DNA from: Tanypteryx hageni | Lineage: Eukaryota; Arthropoda; Insecta; Odonata; Petaluridae | Length of the DNA: 64,000 bases | NCBI GenBank assembly: GCA_028673005.1 | Contig: CM054117.1 | Span: 49,941,370-50,005,369 of the forward strand | Direction of reading: 5' to 3' | In this document: piece after piece, positions 32,225 to 44,792 of the stretch | How positions within the stretch are numbered: the stretch's first letter is position 1 | How the letters are laid out: the number at the start of each line of letters is the position of its first letter | Position numbers and translations under genes: made by a program | The notes under the pieces: generated by a model | What the model saw: only the letters and a program-made list of their open reading frames with translations | Databases searched by the model: none | Told to the model about the DNA's origin: nothing

Positions 32225-35200
32225 CAAGTCTTGAGAATGCGCCCGAATTTATTTAGTGACCCAAATATCCAATTTTTGTTTATAGTTTCTTTTTTGTTTT
32301 CGGAGCTCTAGGGTGCCTGAGGACTTTTGGTGTGTCAATTTTCTGAGGATCACAGTGATTATGATATTATAGGACTCTTTTACGAGAATGGGTTCCCCCT
32401 TAATTTATGGGACATCTCCCTCTTTCTCTGCTTCTTCGGGATCGGCGATTTATAGCGCCGAAAAGCTAATCTTCGTGGTTAATGGCGACGGCGAGATTAA
32501 TTTGTCCCGAAGAACTTTTCCGTTTAGGATGACAAATGAAGGTTTTTGATCTCGGAGATAATTGACAAATCCGCTTTAGTGCATTCTAGGGTTATTTTAG
32601 CTTGTTTATTGACCTGATACCAGGTTAAATTTATGTCTCGGTGGTAATGAACTCTTGCGTTCCGCTCCAAGTGCCAAAGAAGGAGTTTTACACGAGCGTG
32701 CTCTAAAAAGAAAGCCTCTTCCCGATTGTTTCGGTTTCCTGCTGGTACTTATAATTTTCTGCCTCGTTTTCCTTCTTCAGCTTAAATTACTTATACATAA
32801 ATTTGTATAATATATGCAGTCTTGGAATAAAATCTATCGTGATGTATGCCCTATACCAAGATCACAATTTATACGCGGTGATACTTAACAATTTAGCACT
32901 TGGCGAATTAAAAAAAAACATAGTTTTATTACCTGTGTTAATAAGTGGCTTGAAGATTTCGAAACCTTCGGAAAAGTTTAATGAAACACTTTTCAGAAGA
33001 ATGGCTTCCTTAAAAATATTTTTTCTATGCTTCAGTAGAAAAAATTCCATTCTATTTATAATTTCTTTAATACTTCAGTATCAAATGAATATTTATTCGA
33101 AGAAAAATATATTTTGAAATTTTTCGAGGGTGTCCTGCGGTGATTTTCACTTGTGGCGCCGATGTCAAATCCCACCTTCGCCGTAACCTAATTACGACAC
33201 TTCATTTGCGTTTTTATTTTGCTCCGGGAGGATATTTCGAATATTCTCGAGAGATTCTCTATCGTAACAGAGTAATGAACATGATGAGTTTTGGAGAAGA
33301 AAGCGCCAAAAAAATCCACGAAATTTTGCAAGATAACTCAATAAGAAGGATTACTCAGGAATGTTATCTACGAGTTTGTTCATCTCACTGTTTATTTTCG
33401 AGGGTTAAAAAACCGATTTATTCACGCGGAAAAAATAAAATTTTTATTTTCCCGAATTTTTGTTCTTCATTCTCTCATTCACTTAGCGTTCCCCACGCTC
33501 CGGTGGATCTTCATCCAGTTTATAATATCGCGTGACAAAAAATATTCAACGCGAATGTTTTTATTTAAAAACTATCTCAAACACAAGTCCTCTAGAGCAG
33601 GCTGACTCGGCATTCATACCAAATGATATTTTCGTTTTCATTTTGTTATTTATTTTAACTTCCGAAGCGTTTTTCGCCTTCCCCCCCTTCTCGCTCCAAC
33701 CGCCATATTTTGGCATATCAAAAATCCACTCCTCCCTCCCTCCCTCCATGTCCTCCTTTTTCTACCAGTTTTTCTCTCTCTCTCTCGTTCTTTATCTCCG
33801 TCTCTCACTCGCCTGTCGAACACCGAGCCGAATTTCCTTCTCCCGTCTCTTTTTTCTTACTTCATTTGTTTTTAATTTTCTCGACCTTCTATTTTTAACA
33901 CCACGTCGCGCTGTGCAGCCAAGCGCTCAGAATCCAACGCCCTCGCTTTTCGTTTTTCACAATGAAAAAACTCCCTCCCTTTCTCCTTCGCGCAGAACCA
34001 ACCTACTTTCTGCGGTTTTGATATCCGTTCGATTTCTTCGGGTTGCGACGTTCTGGAAATGACGTGGGCGTAACGCTCATGGGAGGAAATTAATTCGTAT
34101 ATATACTCAGCAGAGACTTGCGTGTCCCGTTGAATGAGGTTGTTCATTCCATATGAACCGCAGCCGATAGAACAGCTTCAACACCTAGGAGCCAGTGCAG
34201 ACATTCCATATTATTGCCGGATATTTTTTATCATCGTTAGGCAAATAAATTTATAACGACTTAGACATAAATCTGAAATGGTAATTAAGCCATGCACATT
34301 TATTTTTGTCACATCATGTTCTAAAACATAATAAAATGAGCCTTATACATCTGTGAATGCCTAAAGGAATTCTGAAAAAATAAATGTACTTTATAAACAA
34401 GAATAAAATTTGCACTATTATTTTCTGGAACTTGAATGCTTGAATCTAGACGCCAGAATGAAAATCTTAGGCGCCATGGCGAACTGGCGCCTGGTATTTG
34501 CAGAGCTCTGATTTTTACTAACATGCCGCCCAAACTCGAACGTATTTCCTACCCCAGATTTTTAAATTATCTAAGAAATATATTAAATAAAATCTTCAAA
34601 GATGTCCGCGGTTCATTTTTCATTCGCATTTGAAATACTTCCGCCATGTTGGGGTTCAGAATGTTCGAAACGTGGAACGTGGCCGACGGGTTTGATGCGG
34701 CGCATTGATGCGGCCCGCACAGTGCAATCACGCGTTTGAGTTTAAGACTCTTGAGATAGACCTAATAGCATAGAAATTTAATTCTATTCCTCAAGGATCT
34801 CGGAAACAATGCATATTGTGATTTATGTTCGTCTAACCTTAGTCACTATATTTTAATCGCACAGCCTAGTAGGACAGAGGTACTTCTGAGGTCGTTTGAA
34901 ACCTTTATAACGAATTTTTTTTGTGCATCGGTGAAATTTTTAAGCTTCGTCAAAGTTAGGCTTGGTACCATTTTATATGCAGATTCAAAATTGGGGTTCG
35001 AAACTTTTATAGCTTTATAAATCACATTTCGTAGGGCGAATCGTTGGATAATGTCCTCGTTACTGTGGGCTATATCGAAGATTTTTGAACAGAAAGTCAT
35101 CAGTTCATGTTGAGGCATATAAAAATTATTGCAGTTTAGTTGAATGACTCTGTTCGGTTTATTCGAAAAAGATAAATTATCGACTTTTCCGTATGGATGG

Positions 35201-37485
35201 AATCCAATTGATCATCTGGATGACTGCAAGAGCCGTAAAACAGTTGAGAGAATTGGATGAACAATTTGGGGCACAAAGCAAGGCTCAGCACTGGTATTTC
35301 GTTAACCTTTGATCAAGGTTATTTTTAATTATTTTAATATTCGATACAGTTTAATTACCGTTTCGACCTTTGCTGATAATAGGTTTCCTGCTAGAATAAA
35401 ATTTCTCCTCAAGGCTTTTTTGATGGGAATCGGCACCAAAATTTCCACCTTTTCTTCAAGCGTAAATACAAAAATTAATTGGGAGTTCAGATCTCATGAA
35501 TGACTACAAATTAATGCTAGGGTAGCTCTAAATGCGATACAGAATCAAAGCTCAGTTTGCTTTTTGTCCGTTAGAATCCCGGAAATAATAAACGCTTGTG
35601 CGTTCTCTGCGGCATTATTGCAACGAGAGCCGAGGGATGGAGAGAGAGAGAGGAAAAAAACCTTTTTCTTTCACTTCTGCGAAGGTATTCTCGTTTCAAC
35701 AAACCTCGACTCGCTCTCTGCGCGTTTCGCTCCCCTTTTATTGCTGCGAGGGAGTAATGAACTAAAGAGAGAGGAATGAACTTCTTACCGAGTCGACATT
35801 CTCTCTCCCTCTCTATATATCTCTCTCTGGGTGTTGTCTTTCATAATTTTAACGCTCATTGCGCTTGTCGCAATCCGCTTCTCATCTGTCAGTTAAACAT
35901 AGAGAGGCGCTTTTCTGGAGATAGTATAAGGAAACAATGACGCGACCTCGAGCGTGAGGTTGGAAGGCTGGGTTGGGTTCCGAATGGCGTTTCGGAATGA
36001 TTTTATTCCTTGTTGGGAGGAGGAAAGTGCGCGCGCGTGTGCGAGTGCGTGTGTGCGCGCGCGTTGCGAGAAAGGAAATGCTTTCAGGAAATTGACCGTA
36101 AAAAATTTCGCAGAAAAGTTTTTCTCTTTTTATGACCTTCTTTTATTAAAGGCTGTGTTTGAGATGTGAGTAATGTGCGGAGGCGCCCGAGAATAACACG
36201 GACGCACGCACATAACGAGGGAACAATGGAATCCAGGTGACGTCACCGGCGGAATATCTCTATTTGCGAGGTAGTTCTTCCAGGCATTTGCGTTTTACGG
36301 CGGTCCTCGGAAAAAAGTTGAGAGTTAAAAGTTAATTTGAGGGTTTTGTTTCGACGGGGAGGGTACACAGGACTTGAATACAACGATTTTACGCGCTAAT
36401 CCGGCGCGTGAATCACACTAGGGTATGTGTGAATCCTAGCGCTGGGAGACTTGATGCAAATTAATGATTGAGGTTTATGTAGGGTATAAATTTCATAATT
36501 CGGCTATCTTCGAAGTGCACCCCAAAAAAGATTAAAATACGATAAATTTAATGCATTTAATTATCATGACAAGCTTAGTAATTATGATTATCACATGCGT
36601 GTTTTATAGAATTGATGCTTGCAATATTTAACTACTGTACCACTTATCTACACTTTCCTTGTGGTGATTTATAGCATATAATTGAAATCTCAAAATCTAC
36701 GCATGCATTTATGTAAATTTTTATTCAATGCCTGCTTTTCTACAAAACACTCGAAGTCACCAAAATATTAAATATCCCTTAATATTATTTGCGTTGAGAA
36801 TAGTCCTAAAAGAAGATTGGGCATGGCTGGCCGTTGAAAGAAATGGAGTGACGCTTAAAAAAAATACTCCATTTCGTCAGAATTTCATTATTTTTTATCA
36901 CTGATAATTGAAAGCCGAGCTCGATGATTCATTCTTGAACGATACGCAACAATTCTCCGTAATCAACGCGTGACGCCTGCATCCTCGTCAAATCAGAATA
37001 CCTGCGAGTCCTCATCCATATCTCATGAACTCTTAAAAATATTTCTTCGTAATTTATCATGTGCCGCATTCTCGTTAGGACAGGGTCAACGCAAGGATGA
37101 GAAAGGCTCTTGTGTGTACCCCCACTTTCCCCCTCCCCCCCCCACGCCTCCTCCCGAGATCACGATTGCATTCCACACTCCCACACATTAATGCCCTCCT
37201 CTCTCAAACTATTCTCTCTCACTTCGTCCATCGATGTAACGAATACTTGTTTTTTTTCCTTTAAGGGAAAGAGGAGAAAAACTCCGCGACAATGGTCGAG
37301 TGAGGAGGGGATTATGGAGAGCGGGAGGGAGGGGAGGGTAACGGGGTTCTCCATCACAAAAAATAATATCCTTTCCCTTGAAAGGATAGGAAGAAACGTC
37401 ACCGTTTTCCCACGCGGGGAGGAGGAGAGAAAAAGAATACTTTCGAGCGGGCTCTGTCCAAGTCATTAATCTCGCTGGTTCCCAA

Positions 37486-37486
<1 letters not shown>
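32225..37486. other. Unrecognised DNA, mostly non-coding, with low-complexity patches
   Basis: No supportable gene. The open frames at 33140-33535, 33532-34062 and 34846-35118 have no recognised domain; the second is biased by pyrimidine-rich sequence. CT-rich patches lie at 33720-33800 and 35800-35830, and a GCGCGCGTGTGCGAGTGCG alternating run at 36026-36063. A perfect TGACGTCA palindrome lies at 36238-36245. A GGCGCC-rich patch ending CAGAGCTCTG at 34471-34511 may be one end of a hAT-type element without a found partner. A purine/pyrimidine-rich stretch spans 37110-37440. Confidence 0.4.

Positions 37487-37527
<41 letters not shown>
37487..37527. repeat. (TA)n microsatellite
   Basis: Clean TA run with no Penelope-type sequence on either side, so it may represent an unoccupied site of the kind in which the Penelope fragments sit. 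Confidence 0.9.
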
Positions 37528-37530
<3 letters not shown>

Positions 37531-38404
37531 CTGTCTCTATTCTCCCAAGAGATGTCATATATCGCTCAGCTCGGCTTACCTCCGGACATTCATCTGACTC
37601 AGGAGCGGCTAGGGAACGAGGAAGGATGCGTTGTCAGACGTCATACGCGGCGCCGGACGTCGTGGACACCCTCAAATCCCCGTGGGCGTCGAACGGTTTC
37701 GTTTAGCGACCGTCGTTTTGTCCTCTCCCTGTTAAAATTTAAGTTTCTAGGCTTTCTTTACGAATAGTAAAAGAATTAACGCCTTATGCTCAGGTAATGT
37801 CCGCATGTTGAGTTGATTGTTGAAGCTTGGCACCCTGAATGTTTTGGGCAAAGGGCAATAACAGGGGTGCCACTTTTATTCCGAGCACCCCGCCACCTTT
37901 ATACGCACTCAAAATAAACTTCCAGTCATGTCTTGTAGAATAAATATTTGTCATATAAACGGCGCTTCTGAGGAAATTTATGGAATCGGTTATTTAACAT
38001 GATCACATCATTCGTGACTAACGCCTCTGCCTTCCATGTGTGCACGCATGAAGTTTGTATCTTTCCACTCTTGTTTTTGCTCGCACCAGCAATAGCCGTG
38101 GATTCATAAAAGTAAAAGCGGATTATTTCTCGGTGCGCATAATGACGTGGCAGTAATAAGGGTTGCAATGAATGGAGATGATCCTTTATGCATACGCTCA
38201 TCCTGTGTTGTGTGAGTTAACTGAGACAAGAGTTGGAGTTCTGTTTAATTAGAACGGACGCACCCCTCCACACATTGTGCCCTCTTGTTGTTTCCTTAGG
38301 AATTTCTACGCATTGGGACAATATTCTCTGTCTTTTTACTCAATCCCAGCTTCGTATTGCACGTTCATTATCAACAGCTTTCCTCTCTTTTGGTTCGACG
38401 CTGG
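37528..38404. other. Unrecognised non-coding DNA
   Basis: The frame at 37552-37767 begins in a moderately GC-rich patch and is arginine-rich, but no domain or splice borders could be recognised. Confidence 0.45.
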
Positions 38405-38613
38405 GCCGTCTCTAGGATCAGTGGGGCCCAAGGCGAGGCGGAAGCCGCGTGATCCCTCTATCCCACAAAAAAATTCTTTTTATTATATACATCTAGAGCA
38501 ATTTTTCACCTTCCACACACGTTACGTCTTTCTACGAAGACTAGTAAGTAAAGAGTAGTTAGTACGGGAGTTCCGTAAGCGCGGGGCCCCTTTAGGTGCC
38601 AGCCCCTGGACGA
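38402..38613. mobile_element. Possible old hAT-type element
   Basis: The left sequence CTGGGCCGTCTCTAGGATCAGTGGGGCCCAAGGCG and the right sequence, read on the minus strand as CAGGGGCTGGCACC...GGGGCCCCGCGC, are similar in order and composition to inverted hAT ends. No clear target duplication could be identified, so this is tentative. Confidence 0.35.
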
Positions 38614-38799
38614 CTGCCCTCCCAGCCCTCCCCTAATGAGGGTCCTGCTTCGATGAATATTTTATGTAACTGTATATGCGTAAATTGTATAGCGGGATGA
38701 TATTGAAATTACATATAATATAACGAATTATAAAAGGTGGAGTAGCTACGGAATGTAGTATCTGTATATGTATAGGCAAAAACAAAGAAAATGAATAAA

Positions 38800-39145
38800 A
38801 ATATTGAAAAATATAAATTTGGCGCAGTAAATTTCATAATCCAGCTGTTTATCACGAGTTAAACATTTCTATTGGTCATTTTTAAAGTTGGGTTGTTCCT
38901 TACCAGTCTCGAAAAAGTTTTGTGGCAAATAATAAAAAGTGGGACCTAATTAAAATCGAGGCAAGCGTGTAAAAATAGTGAAAACCAACGATTTGGGGTA
39001 GTAAATTTCAGAATCAAATTTTGTCACAAGAGTTAAAAATTTTAATCTACCTGTTTTTAAGTGGGGTTGCTCGGTATCAGTTTCGAATTGTTATGCTATT
39101 TTACGCTTTACTGAAAATTTTTAAAAAGTGGTATCTGATTAAAAA
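38800..39145 (+). repeat. Degenerate two-unit tandem repeat, about 180 bp
   Basis: Two units share a GTAAATTTCA-AATC block, an AAGAGTTAAA-like block, GGGTTG.TC, CAGT.TCGAA and an AAAAAGTGG..CT.ATTAAAA end. Strongly diverged and non-coding. Confidence 0.5.
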
Positions 39146-41559
39146 ATTAAATATTGAGCTCAGCTTATGGATGGAATCCAGTTGATAAAGGTAACTCGGT
39201 TTTGCGCCGTGAAATTTAATATACGGTTTTTATGGCTTCACGAGGTGTGCGAAATTGAAGCTCCCATCGAGTGCAGCGGAAACCGTTTTACACGAAAGGT
39301 GGAAGAGTTCCACAAAATTTCTCGTTATCCGAATATCGTGTTCAGAGTTTTGATGCTGAAAGTTTTATTTTTAAAATATTAAAGTATGTGCATGCCTAGG
39401 TAAACAGAACAGGTGATGTGTCACTGGTGAGACATACTTTGCTCAGTACGCTAAATGAAGCTAATTTAATTACAGATTTTATTTGATTAAGAATTATTTA
39501 ATTCATCAGTTATAGCCTCTTGATGACGTTATATTCCATGTTGTTTAAAGGACTTTGCATACAATCATATTTATAAAAACGAGGATAAATTTCGTATTAT
39601 CAATTTCTCGTTAAACGATTCATTTAGCACTAAAAATATCGCCTCGGAATCGGACTGAACATATATTTAGTGCGGGGCCTAGCCGCGTTCACACCATCGC
39701 GCATACCTCAAGTCAAACCTGGTATCTTCCTCTTCCCATTGAGAAATTTTCTGTGATAGCCCATACCTTTGTGCCGTTGATTTTTATGGGAATCGAGCAT
39801 ATTTTTTCTATCCCTGGTTACAGCTGCTTTGTGGTTGAAATGTAGGTCCGGTTTGCTGAACCGTTTTTACTAAAATAATACATTGCATCCAAACCATAAG
39901 TTTGGGTCGAGTTGTTGGTTTGAAATGTGCCAAAACATGACAAAAAATAATATTGCTTTCGGAATGACAGCTATATTATTTGGTTTTCCTTTTAACTCAT
40001 GTGGTTCATGTGGCAGACATGCAGTGTGTGACATACTCCGATGACTAAGCATACAAAGAATCACAGTGTGACACTCCTTTTCAAAACTCGTCGTCAGTCG
40101 ATTCCATTCTCTATCCTTGTAACTCGTCCATCCTCTATAATTTTTATCATAGTCGTCTTTTCCATTCCTTTCCGCCCTTTCTATCTGTATTCACGCGCGC
40201 ATATCCACGTCGCGTACGTGTCGCCTCGCGCCTATATTTTCAATGCCGTTTTTTGCCTGATATTACTTCTCACCTATGGCGGCGGGATGTTTTAAATAAC
40301 TTTTCGTGATATTTTCACGGCGCCTTTCCCGGAGAGGACCTGCGTCGCATTAGGCGACCTCTCTCATGTCCCTTTTCTCCCTTTGACGGTTTAGGATGGA
40401 TGTGTGTATCGTGCGGTGTTGCTCGTGCGCGGAAGGCGTAAAGCTTTTATTTTTTTCCTCCTCTCTTTCTCAAAGTTTGCGTTAGGGAAGGGAAAAATGC
40501 GGGGCGTGAGGGATGGAACCTTTATTTGTAGTGGCGCACGTCGCAAGAGTGATGATGGTGGACAGAGTTGTGAGTCACGTCTTTATGGATTCTGCGTCAT
40601 AAAGGGATGCGTGTTCGCGTGTAGGATTTCCTTTGTAGGCTCGACGTTATTGGAATTTTAAAGTCAGTTCTCGTGGTCGGCGAAGTCTCATTTTGTCATA
40701 TTGCTTTATTTATATATTTTTAAAGCAGAAGTTCATCGCTTGGTTATAGAGTTAATGTGACCGTGGGGATAATTGACCTTGATATTATTTTAGCTTCGCG
40801 GCAATGGAATGAATTAAGGATTATATTAACATTCGATATTTTGGATTGAAATATTCCTTATGTTAAATTTTTACCTCGTTAATTCATTTATTTCATTAAA
40901 TTTTACGCGTGCTTGTGTCGTTAATTGAAGGGCGAATGAAATTATCGCCAGTGGCTATTAATATTAATATAATTCGTTTTTTATATGTCAATAATTAATT
41001 TCGACGTGTTGTTTTCCAAATCGTCCGGATCACCTGTTAGCTACTGAACTCAGTGACCTCACTAATTTTTGAGGATATATTTTTTATTGTAGATCTTTAT
41101 GAAAAAAACAGTTTCTTTCATGTTAGAAGGCAGCGCAGTCAAAGGTTCCTAAATGACAGCGAGAAAAATAATTATCGCAAAAAAAGCTTAAAATGCAAAG
41201 CCCGAACGATTTCTTCCTTTTTCTGCTAGATCCGTCATTTTAATAACCGAAGAGTTTAGCGAACGAGAATATCTAATTAGAGTGCTTATTTCAACATTTT
41301 ATCTCGCATCCATCTCTAATAACTGAACGGAACTAACTAACTAATAACTGAAATAATAATTAAAGTTTTTAGCCGATGAGAATGCCTAATTAGAGAGCTT
41401 ACTCTAAAATATCTCTCGCATTGATCTCTAATTCTCCCCCGAGTAACATTTTTTATACCTGACTCGTCACGGGAAAACTGATTTAACTTTCCCCTTCAAT
41501 AAATCCATCAGTATGATTCTGGTTAGTGCAACTCAACAGAATGCGTGTGTATTTTTTGG
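39146..41559. other. Unrecognised non-coding DNA
   Basis: Short open frames (39167-39382, 39870-40064, 40041-40295, 40404-40661) without recognisable domains. A TATGGATGGAATCCAGTTGAT block near 39165 recurs with one change near 35192 and may belong to an unidentified dispersed repeat. Confidence 0.45.
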
Positions 41560-41860
41560 ATAATCAACCTCTTGGGTTATTATAGCCGTAACTCCTTCCA
41601 TATCGAACACAGTCACATGGCAGGAGGGAAACCCGGTGCCGGAATCAGCCTACTCTTAACGAAGAGCACCAAGGTGGCCAACAGCTTAACGTCCCTTCCG
41701 AAGAACGGAACGCTGACTTTGCGCGGTCTCCTCAAACTACACAAACAGGGGACCTGGCAACCTTTAAAAACACTCTACTTTCCCAAGATTCGTGCCCGCT
41801 GCGCTTTCGAGCAGCAGGCGAGTAGCAGCCAGGGTCCTAACCACTACACCATCGGCACCC
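41560..41860 (-). mobile_element. tRNA-derived SINE-like element
   Basis: On the minus strand the head resembles a tRNA gene: box A-like TGGTGTAGTGGTTAGG (complement of 41836-41851) and a box B-like GGGCACGAATCTTGG (complement of 41783-41797) about 40 bases later. The acceptor stem does not close and no standard anticodon arm is clear, so it is not a functional tRNA. The body runs on through a GGGACGTTAAGCTGTTGG stretch. The 3' end is set only approximately. The plus-strand frame at 41545-41910 crosses it and is a shadow. Confidence 0.6.
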
Positions 41861-41869
41861 CCACACAGT

Positions 41870-42660
41870 GTGTGTGTGAGAGAGAGAAGAGAGACCACTT
41901 TCTGAAATAGGGTTTCGCCAAAATCACTTGACGGGATCGAAACGATCCGACCATCATGTTACTCACCGCCAGGCTCTCAAAATAATTTCTATATATTTCC
42001 GGAGTGAACACACAGTGTCCTATGGAAGATAGCTGGGCGCGGGGTGAGGGAGAGAAAGAGGAAGAGAGGGATGGAGAGAGTTTTCATCGGAGTCTGCGTT
42101 GATCGGAGCCTATCCATTTGCTCAAATTCATTTGGAAAATGCGATATTCGCTCTCTACGGATAGCATTCAACTCTCGCGAACTAGAAAATGTATTTTTCT
42201 CTCCCTTCTTTGCAGTATCGGCGCGTTCCTTTTCGGATGAATTGCGCCGATTGGGTCATGAAGGAGCTTTCGGGAATAATACCTTGCTATTTGATGAGGT
42301 TTCTCTTTCTCTCTCTATATCTATCTCTCTCTCACTTTTTCGTGGTTTGCTATCGTTACGTAACCTCGAATTCTTTTATTTTGTAACCGAAGTACAAAAT
42401 TGAAAAAATACCGATTTATTGCACCAGGAGAGTAGAAAGTAGAAATGTTTTCTTTTCTCAAAATAAATATATCGTCCCTGTTTTGTCATATTTTATTTAA
42501 TCGCCTTGTATGTCGTTTTTAATGTTCATTTTCCAAGGGATAAAGTTTTGTTTTACTGAATAAATGATTTCGTAAAAATAATTTTATCGAACCTATCGTT
42601 TCGTATTTCCTTAATAGTTTTATTAATTTTTTAAAAATATTTACAATTCAAAATGACCGA
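41870..42660. other. Unrecognised non-coding DNA with CT-rich patches
   Basis: No gene recognised. CT microsatellite-like patches lie around 42300-42345, and a GA-rich patch around 42045-42080. Confidence 0.5.
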
Positions 42661-42666
42661 GTTCTA

Positions 42667-43565
42667 TTTATTTATTTATTCATTTGTCCCAAAAACAGCA
42701 CAATGGCCCAATTACATTGGAAACCGTAAACAAATATAATACAATAATATACAATATAATATAGTAAGTAATAAAATAACAACATCAATATGGTACATAG
42801 CTTGACATTAAGAGAATAAAAGTTCTGCTAACTGTTTTTTGAAGTAATTACCTGAAAATATGTCAACACCTGTGTTACGATGCAGCAGGTTATTGTATGC
42901 TGTTGGAATCCGGCTGAAGAGGGAGCGCTTTGAACTAGATAGACGAAAATTGGGAATATGAAACAAGTCCTTCAGACGGGTTGTTTGCGAGGGAATACGG
43001 AGGGCAAAGTATGCTAAGATTTCAGGAGAGCGGTAGAAACCGTTAATAATTGAATGCAGGAAGGTAAGTTCGGAGAACTGTCGTCTACTAGGAAGTGAAG
43101 GAAGGCTTAAGTTATAGTTAGGAATCTGTGAGTGGTGTCGGATTATGGCTAGGAAAAACCTCTCTATTGAATCTAAACGATTTAGATTTGTGGGGGCAGC
43201 AGTACACCAAATTGGAGAGCAGTAGCTTACCACTGGTAAAACACAACCGTTATAAAATGAAATCATAGCAGAAGAATCTTTGATTTCTGGGAGTCTATAT
43301 AATATTCCCAGAAGCGACATGGATTTAGAGACAATTTTTTCAATTTGCTTATTAAAGGTGAGTTTACTGTCAAAGATGACTCCTAGATGATTAATGTCGT
43401 GAACAATTGGAATGGTATCACCGCTTATTATGTATGAAAAAGGAATAATGGTGGATTTTAAACTGAACGGAAGAAGCTTACATTTTGTAGGATTAATTTT
43501 GGGTTTCCATGTTGCGCACCACTCGGCAAAAGAAGTTAGTGCAGCCTGGAGTACCAAGTTTTAGG
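42667..43565 (-). mobile_element. 5'-truncated LINE, CR1/Jockey-like
   Basis: The 3' half of a LINE on the minus strand. The coding part is followed by an AT-rich 3' region and an (AAAT)n-type tail (plus-strand 42667-42683). The 5' break falls inside the RT gene. A second (AAAT)-type run occurs just beyond the break (43592-43605). No convincing target duplication was seen. Confidence 0.75.
42808..43557 (-). pseudogene. C-terminal fragment of a CR1/Jockey-like reverse transcriptase
   Basis: About 249 residues open, beginning after the catalytic YADD region. Visible family features are FAEWCATWKPKINPTKCKLL (the W...N..KC stretch after the active site), HLGVIFDSKLTFNKQI (the LG..D..L.F..HI-type block), and the thumb and C-terminal region with VVSYCSPIW. 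A stop codon lies just upstream of 43557 and the first codon is TTG, so no real start exists here. The fingers, palm catalytic motifs and endonuclease are missing. It cannot act alone. Confidence 0.8.
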
Positions 43566-43605
43566 GACTATTTCAATTGATGGATAAATAAATAAATAAA
43601 ATGTT

Positions 43606-44449
43606 ATAAGGAATTTTAAGGAAGTAAATCTATATGGATTTCCACATTCATAAGTCCATACATCATACATTTATCGAGTACCTTGATGCGTTTATCAATA
43701 TATTCATGAAGATATGCTCATTTTATCATAACTTACATGATACGTGAAAATTGATTGTAATATCGATGGAAAAGTTCTAAAATTGCATTTATGCTGCTAT
43801 GGAATCCGATTATAAGTAAATAATTGAATAGACAACTAAGCTAACATTTTCTATTTTATGCCACCAATTCTCAATAGAAAATGAAAAACAAAATTTAAGC
43901 GATCAAATTATTTTTTTTTCTTTTTCGTTTTTTTATAGTTTTACCTATTTTAACTTTTAAGATCTTTAGGAGTGTTACGTAATGCAATGATGGTTCAGTT
44001 ATGGAAGTGCTGAGGTGGCTATGGTGAAATGAGTCATTAAAATCTCATTGCATGCGGGCCAAAGGGGACAAGTCCAAGAAGTCAGGAATGTTTACCATTA
44101 AATCGATTTATTTTGCAGAAAATATAGTTTTAAGAATAAGTAAAATTTTAATCCGATTTAGCGTTGATTACAGCGTCAAAATATATTCGCATAAAAGAAC
44201 TTACTTTAAACGAGGATTTTTTAATTTATAATAAATCAGGTTTTCCCATATCTATAGTTTCAGGACATTCACTGTCTGTCGACCAACTACATAATTGTTA
44301 AGTGCCTTACAAATAAATAAAAAAATAGCAGAACAGAAGTTTGTGCATGTATTGGATGGCGAATGTCTCGTGGGGGGGGCGCTAATTGGTTTATCGCTCA
44401 TTAACCATTACTGTCGATTTATTCATCATACCCTCGCATCTTAACGAAT
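43606..44449. other. Unrecognised AT-rich non-coding DNA
   Basis: No gene or mobile element recognised between the LINE fragment and the second Penelope-like element. Confidence 0.5.
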
Positions 44450-44463
44450 AATCAATATACAGT
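44450..44463 (+). repeat. Left target-site duplication of Penelope element 2
   Basis: AATCAATATACAGT is repeated exactly at 46717-46730, directly after the right arm of the element. Between it and the left arm lie 41 bases (44464-44504) present only on this side. Confidence 0.85.
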
Positions 44464-44599
44464 TAAGTAAAAGAGAGCGAGCTACACTGGCAAATATATA
44501 AAATGTAAGCGAAGGAAATTCTCCAAAGCCAGTCAAACTGATAAAACCCGGTTAAAAGGCCGGATAAAAACAGATGAACCCGGATAAAAACCGGATAAA

Positions 44600-44644
44600 A
44601 ACCCAATACGTATTTCGGCTACAAAGTAACCATCATCAGGGGTT
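44600..44644 (-). ncRNA. Hammerhead ribozyme, left arm of Penelope element 2
   Basis: On the minus strand: AACCC (stem I), CUGAUGA core, one spacer U, stem II GGUUAC/GUAGCC with a UUU loop, GAAA core, a minimal stem III UAC/GUA, cleavage expected after UU (44605), then GGGUU closing stem I. It lies downstream of the coding frame, in the position known for Penelope hammerheads. The very short stem III implies weak activity as a monomer and possible dimer action. The extra U before stem II is a deviation. Confidence 0.75.
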
Positions 44645-44792
44645 AAAAAACGGGGGGAAGGGGGACTTGAGAGAGGGCGACCGAAACCAAGACCAGTGGC
44701 ACGCTCTCAAGTGGATGTCCAGGGCTGTGCTGTGTATTTATACCTGGTTGGTGGGCAGGGGGGGAGAAGAAAAAGGGGGGGACCTAGATGAC

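Noticed and set aside
33532..34062. 176-codon frame
   Set aside because: Pyrimidine-driven serine/phenylalanine/leucine composition, no motif, no splice context.
34160..34511. hAT-type element ending CAGAGCTCTG
   Set aside because: One end-like sequence only; no target duplication.
34846..35118. 90-codon minus-strand frame of fairly gene-like composition
   Set aside because: No recognisable domain, no splice borders, and no supporting context.
41782..41858. Functional tRNA gene (minus strand)
   Set aside because: tRNA-like promoter boxes only; no closing acceptor stem.
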